A stretch of DNA of 64,000 bases. Source: Burkholderiales bacterium (GTDB lineage Bacteria; Pseudomonadota; Gammaproteobacteria; Burkholderiales; Burkholderiaceae_E). The stretch covers positions 1 to 64,000 of the forward strand of contig QEVL01000007.1 of NCBI GenBank assembly GCA_003577305.1, in the 5' to 3' direction. How positions within the stretch are numbered: the first letter of the stretch is position 1; each line of letters opens with the position of its first letter. The notes under the pieces were generated by a model. The model saw nothing but the letters and a program-made list of their open reading frames with translations, did not search any database and was not told the origin of the DNA. Both the position numbers and the translations under genes were made by a program. Positions 39,301-48,324 of this stretch are shown here, piece after piece.

Positions 39301-39951
39301 ATGGCCGCGTCGGCGATCGGGCTGTTCGCGAGCTTCTTCCTGGGCTCGTTCTTCGGCCTCGTCACGATCATCAACCCGCCTTCGGCGATCCCGCTGTTCA
39401 ACGCCCTCAGCGCGCCGCTCGATGAACGCGGCGCCGACCGCCTGGCCCGCGACGCGAGCGTCTACGTCTTCGCGATCCTGACCGTCAGCCTGTTCGCAGG
39501 CGGACTGATCCTCGCCTCCTTCGGCATCTCCTACGGCGCGCTACGAATCGCCGGCGGAATCGTCGTCGCGTCGCTCGGCCACGGCATGCTGTTCGGCCGC
39601 GACGAGCGAGGTACCCCCGAGGCCGGAGCGGCCCGGAACCCCGCGTTCTTCCCGCTGGCGCTACCCGGAATCAGCGGACCCGGCTCGATTGCGGTCATCA
39701 TCGGCATCTCGACGGAGATCCGCGAGATCGGCGGCTGGGCCGACACGCTGATCGCCTGGACCGCCACGGTGGCGGCGATCGTCTGCGCGAGCCTGCTGAC
39801 CTGGCTGGTGCTGCGCAGCGCCCGGTCGATTTCGAATAGACTGGGTCCCAACGGCATCGAGGTCATGACCCGGCTGATGGGTTTCCTGCTGATCTGCATC
39901 GGCGTGCAGTTCGTCGCCTCGGGCATCCGCACCTTCGTTTCGGGAATCTGA
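39301..39951 (+). CDS. MarC family membrane protein
   Basis: A 216-residue integral membrane protein with six predicted helices. FGLVTIINPPSAIPLF is the family signature in the first half, repeated in the second half as the inverted-topology segment FFPLALPGISGPGSIAVII. The function of MarC proteins is unsettled; the name comes from the E. coli mar locus, but a direct role in multidrug resistance is not supported. It lies 3 nt after pntB and 2 nt before the next membrane protein, apparently in one transcript. Confidence 0.92.
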   Translation: MAASAIGLFASFFLGSFFGLVTIINPPSAIPLFNALSAPLDERGADRLARDASVYVFAILTVSLFAGGLILASFGISYGALRIAGGIVVASLGHGMLFGRDERGTPEAGAARNPAFFPLALPGISGPGSIAVIIGISTEIREIGGWADTLIAWTATVAAIVCASLLTWLVLRSARSISNRLGPNGIEVMTRLMGFLLICIGVQFVASGIRTFVSGI

Positions 39952-39953
39952 CC

Positions 39954-40301
39954 ATGGACAGCGCCGTCGACCTGAATGCCGCCCGCGAGGAATCGCTGCG
40001 CAAGTACGCGATGCTCGGCTATGCGATGCACCTGCTGGGGCTCATCTCGATCATCGGTTTCGTCGTCGGCCTGATCATCGCCTACATCAAGCGCGAGGAC
40101 GCGCGCGGCACGGTCTACGAGTCGCACTTCCGCTGGCAGACTCGCTCGTTCTGGTGGGCGCTGCTGTGGTTCGTGCTGCTGCTGGTGCCGACGATGCTGA
40201 CGATCGGCTTCGTGCCGTTCTTCGTACTCGCGCAGATCTGGTTCGCCTACCGGATGATCAAGGGCTGGATGCGCCTGAACGACGGGCGCGCGATCCCGTA
40301 A
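39954..40301 (+). CDS. Small membrane protein (DUF4870-like)
   Basis: A 115-residue protein with three hydrophobic segments (about 20-45, 65-82, 82-100) separated by the polar loop KREDARGTVYESHFRWQTR. The sequence YAMLGYAMHLLG and the loop ESHFRWQTRSFWW resemble the DUF4870 group of small bacterial membrane proteins. It is 2 nt downstream of the marC-like gene. Function unknown. Confidence 0.8.
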   Translation: MDSAVDLNAAREESLRKYAMLGYAMHLLGLISIIGFVVGLIIAYIKREDARGTVYESHFRWQTRSFWWALLWFVLLLVPTMLTIGFVPFFVLAQIWFAYRMIKGWMRLNDGRAIP

Positions 40302-40331
40302 GCGGCAACCCGCGCCGCCCGGCCTCGGCCG

Positions 40332-41042
40332 ATGAAACCCCGCGCACTTCGCCCCGCACGCCGGCGCGTGCTTCTCGCGGCCGCTGCGGTGTTGCCGGTG
40401 GGCTGCGCCGGCCCGCAGTTCGTCCCGGCTCCTGCCGGCGCGGTTCCCGCACCCAGCGTGCGGATCGGCCAGCGCTGGCGATACGAGGAAATCAATTGCC
40501 ACAACGGCGAGCGGCTCGCCGTCGTGACTGCCGAGGTGACCCAGGTGTCGCCGCAATTGCGGGTGAGCCTGACCGAGGCGAACGGGCGGCGGCGCGACGA
40601 CGAAGTCTACGACCGCCCCTGGCGGGTCGTCGAGGAGCCCTGGTACGACTACACGCAGATCTTCGACCGCCCGGTGCCGCTGGTGCCGGAGCCGATCGCG
40701 AGCGGCGCCGGCGGCTTCACGATGGTCGGGTATCGCTCGGTGCTCGGCCGCGACTATCCACTGGTCTGGAACGAGCGGCTGCTCGCGCGCGGCTGGGAGA
40801 ACCTGCGCGTGCCGGCCGGACAGTTCCTGGCGCTGCGCATCGAGCGGATCGTCCAGTTCGTCCACATCGACTTCCGCCGCGAGGAGTCGGTTCGCAAGGA
40901 GACGCTCTGGTACGCGCCGCAGGCGAATCGCTGGGTGCAGCGCGAGTGGAACGGCGAATACGTGATCCCCGGCGGCGATTTCAAGCAGATCTTCCGGGAG
41001 GACTGGGTGCGCTGGCAGCTGCTCGACTGGCGCCCCGCCTGA
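40332..41042 (+). CDS. Predicted lipoprotein of unknown function
   Basis: A 236-residue protein with an Arg-rich N-terminus, a hydrophobic stretch and the lipobox LPVGC at about residue 25. The mature part starts with a Pro/Ala linker and then a beta-rich domain (VRIGQRWRYEEINCHNGERL, FDRPVPLVPEP, VPAGQFLALRIER, TLWYAPQANRWVQREW) that resembles the beta-sheet lipoprotein folds of periplasmic LolA/LolB-like or DUF3108-like proteins. I cannot name a family. It ends the pnt-marC run and is followed by a terminator-like hairpin. Confidence 0.75.
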   Translation: MKPRALRPARRRVLLAAAAVLPVGCAGPQFVPAPAGAVPAPSVRIGQRWRYEEINCHNGERLAVVTAEVTQVSPQLRVSLTEANGRRRDDEVYDRPWRVVEEPWYDYTQIFDRPVPLVPEPIASGAGGFTMVGYRSVLGRDYPLVWNERLLARGWENLRVPAGQFLALRIERIVQFVHIDFRREESVRKETLWYAPQANRWVQREWNGEYVIPGGDFKQIFREDWVRWQLLDWRPA

Positions 41043-41055
41043 GCCAGGCGGATCT

Positions 41056-41086
41056 GCCGGCCTGACTTCGCCGGCGTGACTTTTTT
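41056..41086 (+). terminator. Intrinsic-type terminator after the lipoprotein gene
   Basis: GCCGGC (41056-41061) pairs with GCCGGC (41070-41075) around an 8-nt loop, and T6 follows at 41081-41086 after a 5-nt gap. An overlapping CGTGA/TCACG stem encloses the T-run, so alternative folds exist. It separates the pnt-marC run from the pilin cluster. The remaining 210 nt before pilE show only a weak TACACT element (41170-41175) and an SD. Confidence 0.5.
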
Positions 41087-41298
41087 CACGCCCGGCCGTG
41101 CGCAGCGTCCTTCGTCGCCTGCCGCCGACCTTCCGTCGCGCGGCCCGCACCCGGGGACGGCTGTCTTCATACACTCGCTGGGCCTGGGCGACCGGATCGG
41201 ATTCCCGACGCCACTTGTCGAGACGAACCGCGCGCTCGTCGCCCGATGCTGGGCAGGCACTCGACGCGCACCTAGGTTGTCTCGGGGAGGACACAACC

Positions 41299-41703
41299 AT
41301 GCACACCCGGTCTGTCGCCAATGCCGGTTTCACCCTGATCGAACTGATGATCGCCGTGGCCGTCGTGGCGATCCTGGCCGCGGTGGCCTTGCCCTCGTAC
41401 CAGGACTACGTGCGCCGCGGCAACATTCCCGAGGCCACGTCGGCACTGGGCCAGGGCCGCATCGCAATGGAACAGTGGTTCCAGGACAACCGGACCTACG
41501 TCGGAGCGGCCTGCCCCGGCAACGGCAATCACTTCAGCTTCGCCTGCGACACCACCGCAACGACCTTCCAGATCACAGCGACCGGCACTGGCAGCATGAC
41601 CGGCTTCAGCTACACGATCGACCAGAACAATGCGCGCGCCTCGACGACACCCTGGGGTGACGGCGCCACCTGCTGGGTCAGTCGCAAGGGGGATTCGTGC
41701 TGA
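41299..41703 (+). CDS. pilE: Type IV minor pilin (PilE-like)
   Basis: A 134-residue prepilin. The short leader ends in a Gly (NAG) before FTLIELMIAVAVVAILAAVALP, with Glu5 of the mature protein, cut by PilD. After the hydrophobic helix the globular domain has two Cys pairs (ACPGNG, FACDTT; CWVSRKGDSC at the end), the usual pilin disulphide arrangement. GGGGAGG precedes the ATG by 8 nt. It opens the minor-pilin operon; in Pseudomonas the PilE minor pilin is the last gene. Major pilin function is less likely from the context. Confidence 0.9.
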   Translation: MHTRSVANAGFTLIELMIAVAVVAILAAVALPSYQDYVRRGNIPEATSALGQGRIAMEQWFQDNRTYVGAACPGNGNHFSFACDTTATTFQITATGTGSMTGFSYTIDQNNARASTTPWGDGATCWVSRKGDSC

Positions 41704-42239
41704 TGGTTCTTCGCCGGCAGCGCGGCTTCTCGATCATCGAGGCGATGGTCGTGGTGACGGTCATCGCCGTGCTGATGATCCTTGCCGTGCCGATGGGCGT
41801 CGAGTGGCTCGCCAACAGCCGCATCCGCTCGGCCGGCGAGAGCATGCTGGCGGGCCTGCAGCTTGCCCGGGCCGAAGCGGTGAAGCGCAATGCGCCGGTC
41901 GAATTCGTTGTCGACGCCGCTGTCGGCAGCGGTTGGGTCGTGCGTGTCGCGCTGTCGGGCGAGGAAATCCAGGCGCGGGCGGCCGGCGAAGGCACCGCCG
42001 ACGTGACCGTGGCGGTGACACCAGCCGGTGCGACCCGGATCAGCTTCGACGGCCTGGGCCGCCGGACGGCGAACATCGATGCGAGCGCACCGATCGAACG
42101 GCTCGATCTCGACCTGCCGGCGAGCGTGCTGGCCGCCGACAAGACGCGGGACCTGCGCCTTCAATTCGGTCCGGGCGGGCAGATCGTGATGTGCGACCCG
42201 AACGTGACCGCAACCGGCGACGTCAGAAAATGCCCGTAG
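41703..42239 (+). CDS. fimT: Minor pilin of the FimT/GspH type
   Basis: A 178-residue prepilin: leader MVLRRQRG, then FSIIEAMVVVTVIAVLMILAVP with Glu5. The region after the helix, SRIRSAGESMLAGLQLARAEAVKRNAPVEF, is the GspH/FimT signature. Members help prime pilus assembly and in some species bind DNA during uptake. The ATG shares one base with the pilE stop (TGATG); an earlier GTG at 41697 would add two residues. Confidence 0.9.
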   Translation: MVLRRQRGFSIIEAMVVVTVIAVLMILAVPMGVEWLANSRIRSAGESMLAGLQLARAEAVKRNAPVEFVVDAAVGSGWVVRVALSGEEIQARAAGEGTADVTVAVTPAGATRISFDGLGRRTANIDASAPIERLDLDLPASVLAADKTRDLRLQFGPGGQIVMCDPNVTATGDVRKCP

Positions 42240-42601
42240 CGAAACCGATGCGCCTGCAGCAAGGCGCCACCCTGATCGAAGCGCTGGTGGCGGTGCTGAT
42301 CTTCTCGATCGGCATCCTGGCGGTGATCGCCATGCAGGCCTTCGCGGTGAGCACGGTCACCGACGCGAAGTATCGGGCCGATGCCAGTTTCCTGGCCAAC
42401 CAGGCCCTCGGGCGCTTGTGGGGCGATCCGGCCAACCTGTCCAACCACGCCGAATCCGATGTCGACGTCGCGGCCCTGCCGAACGGCAAGCGATCGGTGC
42501 AGATCAACGGCAACCGCGCCGTGGTGACGATCAGCTGGCAACTGCCGGGCGGCGACGAGCACCAGTTCGTCGCCGAAGCCCACATCAACGTCGACAACTG
42601 A
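42230..42601 (+). CDS. pilV: Minor pilin PilV
   Basis: A 123-residue prepilin with processing site QQG before ATLIEALVAVLIFSIGILAVIAMQA, the PilV-type helix (Glu5 present), and the following NQALGRLWGDPANLSN region. The ATG at 42230 overlaps the fimT stop by 10 nt; ATG at 42248 is an alternative. Part of the primer complex with PilW, PilX and PilY1. Confidence 0.88.
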   Translation: MPVAKPMRLQQGATLIEALVAVLIFSIGILAVIAMQAFAVSTVTDAKYRADASFLANQALGRLWGDPANLSNHAESDVDVAALPNGKRSVQINGNRAVVTISWQLPGGDEHQFVAEAHINVDN

Positions 42602-42614
42602 AGCCGGATCCGCC

Positions 42615-43706
42615 ATGAAGCGTTCCCGACAGGCAGGCGTGACGCTGGTCGAACTGATGGTCGCCCTGGTGATCGGCTCGCTCGCGGTGCTCGTCATCCA
42701 GCAGGTGATGGCGGTCTTCGAAGGGCAGAAGCGAACCAGCAGCGGCGGATCGGATGCCCAGGTGAACGGCGCGGTCGCGCTCTTTTCGATCGAGCGCGAG
42801 GTCAGGCAGGCGGGGTACGGCCTGTTCGGCGGGGACGGTTCGCTGTGCCCGCTCGGCATCAACATCTATTACAACGGCACGACTGTCTCCGACGGCGGCG
42901 TCATCAGGCCGGTCGCCATCCTGGACGGCGGAACCGGGCCCGATGCGATCGATTTCATCCGCTCCGACACCGACTTCGCCGCGGTTCCGGTCACGATCGT
43001 CAAGAACATGCCGAACGCCTCGTCGATCGTCACGACCGACAGCAGCGGGGGGCTCGCGCAGAACCAGTTGTTCCTCGCCGTGGGCAAGGGAGGCGGGAAG
43101 ATCTGCACCCTGATGCAGATGTCGCAGCCGCCGCAAAAGACCGGCAACGGGTGGAACCTGCAGCACAACTCGGGTCAGTATCTGTACAACCCTTCCAATC
43201 CGAACAACGTCTTCGCGGTCGCGCCCACTTACGAAATCGGCGACGCGGTCGTCAACATGGGCAGTCTCGTGCACGGGCGCTATCAGGTGCTCTGCGACCG
43301 CCTGACGGAAGTCAATCCGACGGTGACCGCCGCGCCGCACGACTGCGCGAACACCGCGCCACTGGTCGACCAGATCGTCGACCTGCAGGCGCAATACGGC
43401 ATTGCGGCGGCCGGCAGCACGCAGATCAGCCAGTGGTGCAATGCGACCACCTCTTCCGCCTGCGGAGACTGGAGCAACCCCGGCGCGGCCGACGTGTCGC
43501 GGATTCGCGCGGTGCGCGTCGCGGTGGTGGCGCGCAGCGTCCAGTACGAGAAGGAACAGGTCAGCCCCGCGAGCCTGACGCTGTGGGAGGCGGGTGACCC
43601 GGGCGATCCGCCGCCCAGCCGGGCGCTCACCGGCGACGAACGTCACTACCGGTACAAGGTCTTTACGACCATCGTGCCGATCCGCAACGTGATCTGGGGG
43701 GGCTGA
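42615..43706 (+). CDS. pilW: Minor pilin PilW
   Basis: A 363-residue large minor pilin: leader MKRSRQAG, then VTLVELMVALVIGSLAVLVIQQ with Glu5. ALFSIEREVRQAGYGLFG is the conserved PilW motif after the helix. A long beta-rich C-terminal domain with several Cys follows (CNATTSSACGDW) and ends with the motif FTTIVPIRNVIW. The stop shares one base with the pilX ATG. Confidence 0.92.
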   Translation: MKRSRQAGVTLVELMVALVIGSLAVLVIQQVMAVFEGQKRTSSGGSDAQVNGAVALFSIEREVRQAGYGLFGGDGSLCPLGINIYYNGTTVSDGGVIRPVAILDGGTGPDAIDFIRSDTDFAAVPVTIVKNMPNASSIVTTDSSGGLAQNQLFLAVGKGGGKICTLMQMSQPPQKTGNGWNLQHNSGQYLYNPSNPNNVFAVAPTYEIGDAVVNMGSLVHGRYQVLCDRLTEVNPTVTAAPHDCANTAPLVDQIVDLQAQYGIAAAGSTQISQWCNATTSSACGDWSNPGAADVSRIRAVRVAVVARSVQYEKEQVSPASLTLWEAGDPGDPPPSRALTGDERHYRYKVFTTIVPIRNVIWGG

Positions 43707-44347
43707 TGGAGAAGACTTCCACCCCTTCGTCGATGAGGCGGCAGCGCGGCATCACGCTGCTGATCGCGCTGATCGCGCTGGTGGCGATCTCGCTCGGCGG
43801 CATCGCGCTGATGCGCATGGTCGACACCGGTGTGATGATCACCGGCAACCTCGCCTTCAAGCAGACGGCTGCCCAGGCCGGCGACGCTGGAACCGAGGCG
43901 GCGATCGAATGGCTGACAGCCAACAGCGACCAGCTCGCGAGCGACGTCGCGGCGGCAGGCTACTACGCCACCTGGCGCTCGAGCTGCGACCTGCTGGGAA
44001 CCCGGAGCGGCAACCCGCAGGACGACGTGGTCTGGACATCCGGCGGAACTGCGCTGCCCGACTGCGGCATGGTGGCCGCAGCCGTGGGCTCCGACAGGCT
44101 GCCCGACGGCTATGCGGCGACCTACGTGATCAACCGGATGTGCGACTTCGAAGGCCTGCCGAACGATCCGGGCGTCTTCTGTTCCGCCTTCCAGTCTTCG
44201 TCGGCCGGCTCCGGCAGCACCAAAGGCGGCGGCTCGTACGGACAGATGCCGCTCACCGGCACGGCGCAACAGTATTACCGCGTGACCACGCGCGTGATCG
44301 GCCCGCGCAATACCGAAAGCGTCGTGCAGGCGGTCGTCGGATTCTGA
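43706..44347 (+). CDS. pilX: Minor pilin PilX
   Basis: A 213-residue PilX-like prepilin. The leader RRQRG precedes ITLLIALIALVAISLGGIALM; there is no Glu at position 5, as in other PilX/GspK-like tip pilins. MVDTGVMITGNLAFKQTAAQAGDAGTEAA is the typical following segment. A Ser/Gly-rich loop (SSSAGSGSTKGGGS) lies near the C-terminus, which ends in YYRVTTRVIGPRNTESVVQAVV. It lies 16 nt upstream of pilY1. Confidence 0.9.
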   Translation: MEKTSTPSSMRRQRGITLLIALIALVAISLGGIALMRMVDTGVMITGNLAFKQTAAQAGDAGTEAAIEWLTANSDQLASDVAAAGYYATWRSSCDLLGTRSGNPQDDVVWTSGGTALPDCGMVAAAVGSDRLPDGYAATYVINRMCDFEGLPNDPGVFCSAFQSSSAGSGSTKGGGSYGQMPLTGTAQQYYRVTTRVIGPRNTESVVQAVVGF

Positions 44348-44363
44348 ATCGGGGAGTCAGGCA

Positions 44364-47300
44364 ATGATCAGGCAATCGACACGCATTCTCGCCTTCTGGC
44401 TCGCGCTCGCGCCGATGGCCTGGGCCGCCGACGTCGACCTCTCCGACAAGCCGCTCGCCTCGGGCACCAGCGGCGAGGTGAAGCCGAACGTGATGATCAT
44501 CCTCGACGACTCGGGCAGCATGAGCTTCAGCTATCTGCCCGACGACGCGGTGAAGTTCCACGGCAAGTACGGCTACGTGAGCAGCCAGTGCAACGGCGTG
44601 TACTACAACCCCGACGTCGTCTACAGGCCGCCGATCGACGCGAGCGGCAACGCGTATCCCGACGCGGACTTCAATGCCGCCTGGGACGACGGCTTCGATC
44701 CGGGCTCGGCCAAACGCGATCTCGACAGCCAGTTCATGGCCAACCGGTTCAGCCCGGAAAGCGCGAACAACGCCTACAACAGTTCCAGCTATAAGCCACA
44801 CACGTACTCTGCCCTGGGGCCGTCCGGCGCCTATTACTACGTCTATTCCGGATCGCAGACCAAGAAGGACTACACGGACACGAACTCCACTTTCTACGAG
44901 GAATGCAACAGCAGCTTCGGGAGCACGCCCGGGGCGAACGTCTTTGCCAAGCGACGCCTGGCCCCTGCGATGACGACGACGATCGAGGCGAAATGCCCCT
45001 GGAACTGCGGCACCAACAACAACGTCACGAGCATCAAGGTCGGTACGGTCGAGCTGATGTCGAGCTCGACGGGCAACGCCAGCAGCATCGGCACGATGGC
45101 GAACACCATCAGGGACAGGATCAACGCGAAGACGGCCACGACCGGCTTCAGTGCCACGGCCTCGAGCGGGACCGTGACGATCACCGGGCCGGCCTCGGCC
45201 GCGAACCTCACTCCGGTCATCGTGAAATCCGGTAACGGTTCGATGACGTTCGAGGCAGACGTCTTTCCCGAAACCGACGCCGCCAAGCTGACCAACTTCG
45301 CCAACTGGTACAGCTATTACCGCGTTCGCCTGCTGGCCGCCAAGACGGCAATGGGCCACGCGCTGGGCAGCCTGTCGGAACCCTCGAACTACCGGATCGG
45401 CTATTCGACCCACAGCTACACCGGCACGAGTTCGAGCTCGACTTCGTTCCAGGCGATCGACGACTTCTGCGGTCCGGTACCGGGTTGCGACCAGCGCACC
45501 AAGGTCTACGCCAAGCTCTACGGCGCGGGAGCCAACGGCGGTACGCCCTTGCGCCCGGCCCTGTCGAAGATCGGGCGCATCTACGCGGGCAAGCTGGGCG
45601 ACGATCCGGTGCAGTACTCCTGCCAGCAGAACTTCACGATCCTGACCACCGACGGCTTCTGGAACGGCGGCTCGGGTTACCAGCTCAACGGGTCCAGCAA
45701 CGTCGGCAACCAGGACGGTTCGGCCCAGCGGCCGATGTGGGACGGTGCAACGACCAAGCAGGTCGACACCTACCAGCGCTACACCTACTCGCTGAGCAAC
45801 TGCTCGGGCGGGCGCAAGCGTGTCAGGAGGCAGGAGCAGCGGATGCAAGTGACGACGCCGATCGAGCCGCCTGGCAGTCCGGTCTCGGGAGCCTGGACGA
45901 ACTACGGTTCGGCCACCACCTACATCTCCTGCACGAAACCGGCGCCCGCGCTGCCGAACCCGAACCCGACCGATCCGGTGCTGATCTCCAGCACCACCAC
46001 GACCTCGGGCGGCACCTCGGACACGCTCGCCGACGTCGCGATGTACTACTACCAGACCGACCTGCGCACTTCCGCGCTGGGCAACTGCACGGGTGCAACG
46101 GTCGACGGGAAAACCTACGACGTCTGCGAGAACAACGTGCCGGGATCGGGAACCGACAAGGCGCCTCACCAGCACATGACCACCTTCACGCTCGGCCTGG
46201 GCATCAGCGGCGAGCTGGAGTACTGCGAGAACTACGACTCGGGCGGCTGCGCCGACTTCGAGGCGATCAAGCAGGGCACCAGGATCTGGCCGAAGCCGAC
46301 AGCCGACGACCTGACCACCGTCGACGATCTCTGGCACGCGGCGGTGAACGGCCGCGGCAAGTACTTCAGCGCCAGGTCGCCCGATTCCCTCTCCAAGGGC
46401 GTCCAGAAGGCACTCGCCGGCGTGTCCGCGCGAACGGCGTCTGCCGCGGCGGCGGCGACCTCGAACCTGGAGCCCGTCGCGGGCGACAACTACGCCTACG
46501 TCGCGATGTACACGACTGTCGACTGGGACGGCGACATCACCGCACGCGAGATCGATCTCGCCGCCGGAACCGTGTCGGACACGCCGATCTGGTCGGCCCA
46601 GGCCAAACTGGACACGAGGGTGTCGGCGTCGAGCGATACGCGCCACGTCTATTTCAACGGCGGCGGCACGCTGAAGGAGTTCACACCAGCCAACCTGGCC
46701 ACGCAGAAGGCCGCCAACCGCTTCGCGCCCGGACCCGACAACCCGAACGGCCAGCTCACGCAGTATGCGGCCCTGACCGCCGGCGAGCAGGCGCAAGCGA
46801 CGCAGGACTCGATCATCAACTACCTCCGCGGCCAGACCCAGCACGAGGACGAAGCCACCAGCGCCTGGCCGCTCTATCGCGACCGCAAGCACGCGCTCGG
46901 CGACATCGTCAACGGCGCGCCGGTTTACGTGCGCAAGCCTCCGTTCGCGTATTCGGACGACAACTACGCCCAGTTCGTCGAGCTGAAGAAGAACCGCAAG
47001 TCGGTGGTTTACGCGGGCGCCAACGACGGCATGCTGCACGCTTTCGACGGCGATACCGGCGACGAGCTCTGGGCCTACATACCGACCGCGGTGATCCCGG
47101 ATCTCTACAGGCTCGCCGACAAGAGCTACCCGACGAATCATCGCTTCTACGTCGACGGACCGATCGTGGTGGGTGACGTCTGCCTGGCCGCGTCCTGCAA
47201 CGCCAACCAGTGGAAGACGATTCTCGTCGGCGGACTCGGCAAGGGTGGGCGCGCCTATTACGCGCTCGACGTCACCGACCCGACGAGCCCGCAACTGCTG

Positions 47301-48299
47301 TGGGAATTCGACGACGGCAATCTCGGCTACAGCTACGGCAACGCCATCATCACCAAGGTGAGCGGGCAGTGGGTCGTGATCGTCGCCTCGGGCTACAACA
47401 ACAACGCTTCGCCCGGCGACGGCAAGGGGCGCCTGTTCGTGCTGAAGGCTTCCGACGGTTCGAAGCTCGCCGAAATCGTGACCGACAACACCGTCACCGA
47501 TCCTTCGAAGAGCGGCATCGCCAAGATCAACAACTGGGTCAGCAACACGAACCTGGACAACTCGACCCAGCACGTCTACGGCGGAGACCTCGACGGCAAC
47601 GTGTGGCGCTTCGACGTCGTCGCGAAGACGGCGACGAAGATCACGACGATCGGCAAGACGCAGGGCGCGCCGACGCAGCCGATCACCACCAAGCCCGAAC
47701 TGGCCGAAGTCAAGATCGGGGGCTCGCAGAAGCGCGTGATCCTGGTCGGCTCCGGCAAGTACCTGGGCACGAGCGACGTCGGGTCGACCCAGCTGATGTC
47801 GCTCTACGCGATCAAGGACGACCTGGTTTCGCCGCCGTACGGCAACTTCCGCGACAGCACCGCCGTGGTGGTGCACGATCTCTCGGGCGACAGCGGAAGC
47901 CGCCAGCTCTCGTACACCGCGATGTCCGCCGACAAGATCGGCTGGTACATCGACCTCGACGCAAAGAGCGGAGAGCGCGTGAACGTCGATCCGAAGTACC
48001 AGCTGGGCTGGTGGGTCGTGCCCTCGAACATTCCGACCCCGAACGTGTGCAACATCGGCGGCACGAGCTGGCTCTACTTCATCGATCCGTGGACGGGCAG
48101 TACCCGGGTGGCGGACACCGGCTGGGCCGTCAACGTCGGCAACACGCTCATCGTCGGCATCAACATCGTCAAGCTTCCCAGCGGAAAGGCGGTGACGATC
48201 GTGACGACGTCGGACGCGAAATATCCGGTCTTCGGCAATCCGATCGCGCCGTTCGGCGCGAACGTGCGGCGCCTGAACTGGCGCGAACTGACGCGCTGA
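44364..48299 (+). CDS. pilY1: Pilus tip adhesin / assembly protein PilY1
   Basis: A 1311-residue secreted protein with a signal peptide (residues 1-21, ending AWA). The N-terminal part holds a von Willebrand A-like domain with MIDAS residues DDSGSMS at about 48-54. About residues 219-302 look like an inserted beta module (VTSIKVGTVELM to GSMTFEADV). The C-terminal part is the PilY1 beta-propeller: DWDGDITARE, VYAGANDGMLHAFDGDTG, TILVGGLGKGGRAYYALDVTD and YGGDLDGNVWRFD. Known PilY1 proteins cap the pilus and control retraction and adhesion. It ends the operon and converges on glcF with 25 nt between stops. Confidence 0.95.
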   Translation: MIRQSTRILAFWLALAPMAWAADVDLSDKPLASGTSGEVKPNVMIILDDSGSMSFSYLPDDAVKFHGKYGYVSSQCNGVYYNPDVVYRPPIDASGNAYPDADFNAAWDDGFDPGSAKRDLDSQFMANRFSPESANNAYNSSSYKPHTYSALGPSGAYYYVYSGSQTKKDYTDTNSTFYEECNSSFGSTPGANVFAKRRLAPAMTTTIEAKCPWNCGTNNNVTSIKVGTVELMSSSTGNASSIGTMANTIRDRINAKTATTGFSATASSGTVTITGPASAANLTPVIVKSGNGSMTFEADVFPETDAAKLTNFANWYSYYRVRLLAAKTAMGHALGSLSEPSNYRIGYSTHSYTGTSSSSTSFQAIDDFCGPVPGCDQRTKVYAKLYGAGANGGTPLRPALSKIGRIYAGKLGDDPVQYSCQQNFTILTTDGFWNGGSGYQLNGSSNVGNQDGSAQRPMWDGATTKQVDTYQRYTYSLSNCSGGRKRVRRQEQRMQVTTPIEPPGSPVSGAWTNYGSATTYISCTKPAPALPNPNPTDPVLISSTTTTSGGTSDTLADVAMYYYQTDLRTSALGNCTGATVDGKTYDVCENNVPGSGTDKAPHQHMTTFTLGLGISGELEYCENYDSGGCADFEAIKQGTRIWPKPTADDLTTVDDLWHAAVNGRGKYFSARSPDSLSKGVQKALAGVSARTASAAAAATSNLEPVAGDNYAYVAMYTTVDWDGDITAREIDLAAGTVSDTPIWSAQAKLDTRVSASSDTRHVYFNGGGTLKEFTPANLATQKAANRFAPGPDNPNGQLTQYAALTAGEQAQATQDSIINYLRGQTQHEDEATSAWPLYRDRKHALGDIVNGAPVYVRKPPFAYSDDNYAQFVELKKNRKSVVYAGANDGMLHAFDGDTGDELWAYIPTAVIPDLYRLADKSYPTNHRFYVDGPIVVGDVCLAASCNANQWKTILVGGLGKGGRAYYALDVTDPTSPQLLWEFDDGNLGYSYGNAIITKVSGQWVVIVASGYNNNASPGDGKGRLFVLKASDGSKLAEIVTDNTVTDPSKSGIAKINNWVSNTNLDNSTQHVYGGDLDGNVWRFDVVAKTATKITTIGKTQGAPTQPITTKPELAEVKIGGSQKRVILVGSGKYLGTSDVGSTQLMSLYAIKDDLVSPPYGNFRDSTAVVVHDLSGDSGSRQLSYTAMSADKIGWYIDLDAKSGERVNVDPKYQLGWWVVPSNIPTPNVCNIGGTSWLYFIDPWTGSTRVADTGWAVNVGNTLIVGINIVKLPSGKAVTIVTTSDAKYPVFGNPIAPFGANVRRLNWRELTR

Positions 48300-48324
48300 C
48301 GCGAACCGGCGCAGCGGGGCGCGG

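Noticed and set aside
41098..41298. In-frame upstream extension of pilE
   Set aside because: It would put 67 Arg-rich residues before the prepilin leader; the ATG at 41299 has a strong SD.
43706..44347. Missing Glu5 in PilX as a defect
   Set aside because: PilX and GspK-like tip pilins often lack Glu5, so this is normal.
44253..47876. A 1207-codon frame antisense to pilY1
   Set aside because: Val/Arg/Gly-rich with no domain; pilY1 on the other strand is unambiguous.
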